Assembly (NCBI GenBank): GCA_902772605.1
Contig: CACYBG010000262.1
Coordinates: forward strand, 1-6,442
Direction of reading: 5' to 3'
DNA: 6,442 nt
Source of the DNA: an uncultured Spirochaetaceae bacterium
GTDB taxonomy: Bacteria > Spirochaetota > Spirochaetia > Treponematales > Treponemataceae
Shown in pieces: positions 5,322 to 6,442 of this stretch; within the stretch, counting starts at the first letter, position 1, and each line of letters starts with the position of its first letter. The notes beneath the pieces were generated by a model. That model made no database searches, had not been told where the DNA came from, and saw nothing but the letters and a program-made list of their open reading frames with translations. The position numbers and the translations under genes are program-made.

Positions 5322-5786
5322 CTAGAATTTATAGATTGCATAAACGCTTGTATAGTTGTACACGGCCATCATCAAAAGCGACTTGATGATTGTTTGATTG
5401 GATGAAAAATCCAGGGCCGTTCCCTTTCCATCGGCCTGTGTATTGAATGTCAGTGAGCATGGAATTCCGTGTCCCTTTGCAATTGCAGTCTTGATTCCCT
5501 CGCAATATCCATAGTATGAAGCTACGGACGTTATGGCAGATGCGCTTGGAGTACCGGAATACGAAATCGAAACGGTTCCCGAATAGGAGCTGTTTGCAGC
5601 CCTGTAAGCCAAAACTGTGGCAGAGGCGTAAAGATCGTCCGTCGGTGCGTTTACGTACAGGTTGACGGAAACCCTTGATGAAGATGAAGAAGATGTTCCG
5701 GAAGATGTAAAGCTTGATGAAAGGCAGGAGGAAAGTCCGACGATTGCAAAAATTACGAAAGCAGCAAGAACAGATAATTTTTTCAT
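5322..5786 (-). CDS. Small Ser-rich lipoprotein of unknown function
   Basis: Predicted 154 aa. The N-terminus MKK, a hydrophobic stretch and a lipobox LSSC (residues 18-21) give a type II signal peptide cleaved before Cys21, so the protein should be a lipid-anchored envelope protein. Residues 22-38 are a flexible Ser/Thr tract. A domain of about 115 residues follows, rich in Ser, Tyr, Ala and Thr, with two cysteines (95 and 110) that could form a disulfide. It ends in an aromatic stretch (MAVYNYTSVYAIYKF). I do not recognise a family. The start is ATG at 5784-5786 with GGAG (5793-5796) six bases upstream; an in-frame TTG at 5796-5798 overlaps that site and is rejected. It has its own promoter and structured leader and a hairpin after its stop, so it is probably monocistronic. 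The neighbouring gene upstream may also encode an exported protein. Confidence 0.85.
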   Translation of the reverse strand: MKKLSVLAAFVIFAIVGLSSCLSSSFTSSGTSSSSSSRVSVNLYVNAPTDDLYASATVLAYRAANSSYSGTVSISYSGTPSASAITSVASYYGYCEGIKTAIAKGHGIPCSLTFNTQADGKGTALDFSSNQTIIKSLLMMAVYNYTSVYAIYKF

Positions 5787-5798
5787 TGAAATCTCCAA

Positions 5799-5813
5799 GG
5801 GTCATTGCGACCC
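5799..5813 (-). promoter_or_regulatory. Hairpin directly upstream of the lipoprotein ribosome binding site
   Basis: GGGTC and GACCC form a 5-bp stem with loop GCAAT, ending 2 nt before the GGAG of the lipoprotein gene. It could affect ribosome access. It is short, and a role is inferred only from position. Confidence 0.35.
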
Positions 5814-5824
5814 GAAATTTACCT

Positions 5825-5863
5825 GGAACCGAACAAACCACAGACGAACGGTTTGAAGGTTCC
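5825..5863 (-). promoter_or_regulatory. Two-part hairpin in the lipoprotein leader
   Basis: GGAACC (5863-5858) pairs with GGTTCC (5830-5825). Inside, CAAACC (5855-5850) pairs with GGTTTG (5839-5834) across a small internal loop, leaving a 10-nt apical loop. It lies within the predicted 5' leader (start about 5900). No known riboswitch is recognised. Confidence 0.45.
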
Positions 5864-5906
5864 ATATTTTCAGCCCCGGTTGACAGCGGAGCAATCGACA
5901 GAGCCC

Positions 5907-5935
5907 ATTATAAGCCCAAATCCCGATATTTTCCA
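5907..5935 (-). promoter_or_regulatory. Sigma70-type promoter of the lipoprotein gene
   Basis: The minus strand has TGGAAA (5935-5930), a 17-nt spacer and a consensus TATAAT (5912-5907), predicting a start near 5900 and a leader of about 114 nt. The -35 is overlapped by an inverted repeat, ATATTTT (5926-5932) and AAAATAT (5938-5944), which could be an operator or a weak hairpin after the upstream gene. Confidence 0.6.
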
Positions 5936-5978
5936 GTAAAATATGCAGGTGTTACCTATACATAAGACAAGTCAAACT

Positions 5979-6440
5979 TTAATGGCTTAACGGGACATTG
6001 AACGACAGGCCGTTGGCACTCTTAAATTTCAGCACAGACATTCCATCCTCGTTTTCCGTTGAATAAAATTCCCTTGGATTCATGATGCTTCCATACCTTT
6101 TGACTTGAATACAAGATCCACCGCTCGCTTCCGTTTTTACGGAGTAGTCGGAGGCATACAAGAGCTCCTTTATATAATTCCGGCCGATTTCTTCGACCGT
6201 GTACTCTAAACCGGTGATTCCAAAAGATATTACGTTATAACAGGAGTCCGTAATGAGATAGGTTCCATCATATCCTTTATAGAAGCAGGCGCTCAGCTGC
6301 TTGCCGCCAACTGAAACAGAAAAATCCATTTCCTCTGGGGAATAGTCATTAGAATTTTCTAATGATACATCAAGACTGTTTCGTCCCTTACTCAGCAAAA
6401 GACTATTACTTGTTCCATAATAACAGGAAAACTCTCCGCT
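5979..6440 (-). CDS. C-terminal part of an unrecognised, probably exported protein (5' end beyond right edge)
   Basis: The frame is open from the right edge to a TAA at 5979-5981, giving 153 visible residues. A TTG at 6396-6398 could be read as a start, but the frame continues upstream with similar composition (SGEFSCYYGTSNS) and no ribosome binding site is evident there, so the gene is treated as truncated by the window. The visible part is polar, rich in Ser, Tyr, Gly and Asn, and has no membrane segment. Alternating hydrophobic and polar residues suggest beta-structure. Four cysteines (visible residues 6, 52, 67 and 110) are compatible with disulfides in an envelope or extracellular protein. 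I do not recognise a family. It ends about 190 bp before the lipoprotein gene, with that gene's promoter between. Confidence 0.65.
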   Translation of the reverse strand, partial: SGEFSCYYGTSNSLLLSKGRNSLDVSLENSNDYSPEEMDFSVSVGGKQLSACFYKGYDGTYLITDSCYNVISFGITGLEYTVEEIGRNYIKELLYASDYSVKTEASGGSCIQVKRYGSIMNPREFYSTENEDGMSVLKFKSANGLSFNVPLSH

Positions 6441-6442
6441 AC

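Noticed and set aside
5676..5740. Ser-tract coding sequence as a phase-variable microsatellite
   Set aside because: The serine codons are mixed TCT/TCA, not a perfect short repeat, so slipped-strand switching is unlikely.
5329..5865. 178-codon minus-strand frame overlapping the lipoprotein
   Set aside because: It is out of frame with the lipoprotein, which has a signal peptide, lipobox, ribosome binding site and hairpin after its stop; the longer frame shows none of these.

Overview
The window looks like a chromosomal segment of a spirochaete, most likely a Treponema. This rests on recognition of the gene set (a Soj/Spo0J-type parA-parB pair, a 7TM-PAS-HD-GYP protein and small lipoproteins), moderate GC content and frequent A/T runs. 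It is an inference, not a database match. Every convincing gene lies on the minus strand, so transcription runs right to left. No tRNA, rRNA, CRISPR array or transposase gene was seen.

Layout from right (upstream) to left (downstream). (1) 5979-6442: the C-terminal part of an unrecognised, cysteine-containing, probably exported protein, cut by the right edge. (2) 5322-5786: a small Ser-rich lipoprotein with its own promoter, a structured ~110-nt leader with two hairpins, and a hairpin just after its stop. (3) 5013-5321: an AT-rich regulatory region with a good sigma70-type promoter for the next gene, preceded by three boxes phased at 11 bp. (4) 3231-5003: a membrane c-di-GMP phosphodiesterase (7TM, PAS, HD-GYP) with an intact metal site but GSP in place of GYP, followed by 2427-3149, an unrecognised four-TM protein, probably in the same operon. 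(5) 2044-2426: no gene, but a 264-bp imperfect palindrome with perfect 18-bp terminal inverted repeats. (6) parA (1288-2043) and parB (366-1295), overlapping by 8 bp, then, 5 bp further on, a membrane protein (1-360, cut by the left edge) with a weak resemblance to the CadD family.

parA and parB form the chromosome segregation pair: ParB loads at parS, and the ParA ATPase moves or positions the origin region. The parA promoter is unusual. An extended -10 sits so close to the ATG that the mRNA is predicted to be leaderless, and a perfect parS half-site overlaps the start codon. The HD-GYP protein would connect an unknown membrane or PAS signal to c-di-GMP turnover.

The observations most worth following are the palindromic element abutting the parA promoter, the leaderless parA start with parS-like half-sites, the phased boxes upstream of the HD-GYP gene, and the altered GYP motif. 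I found nothing that amounts to a clearly new multi-gene system.
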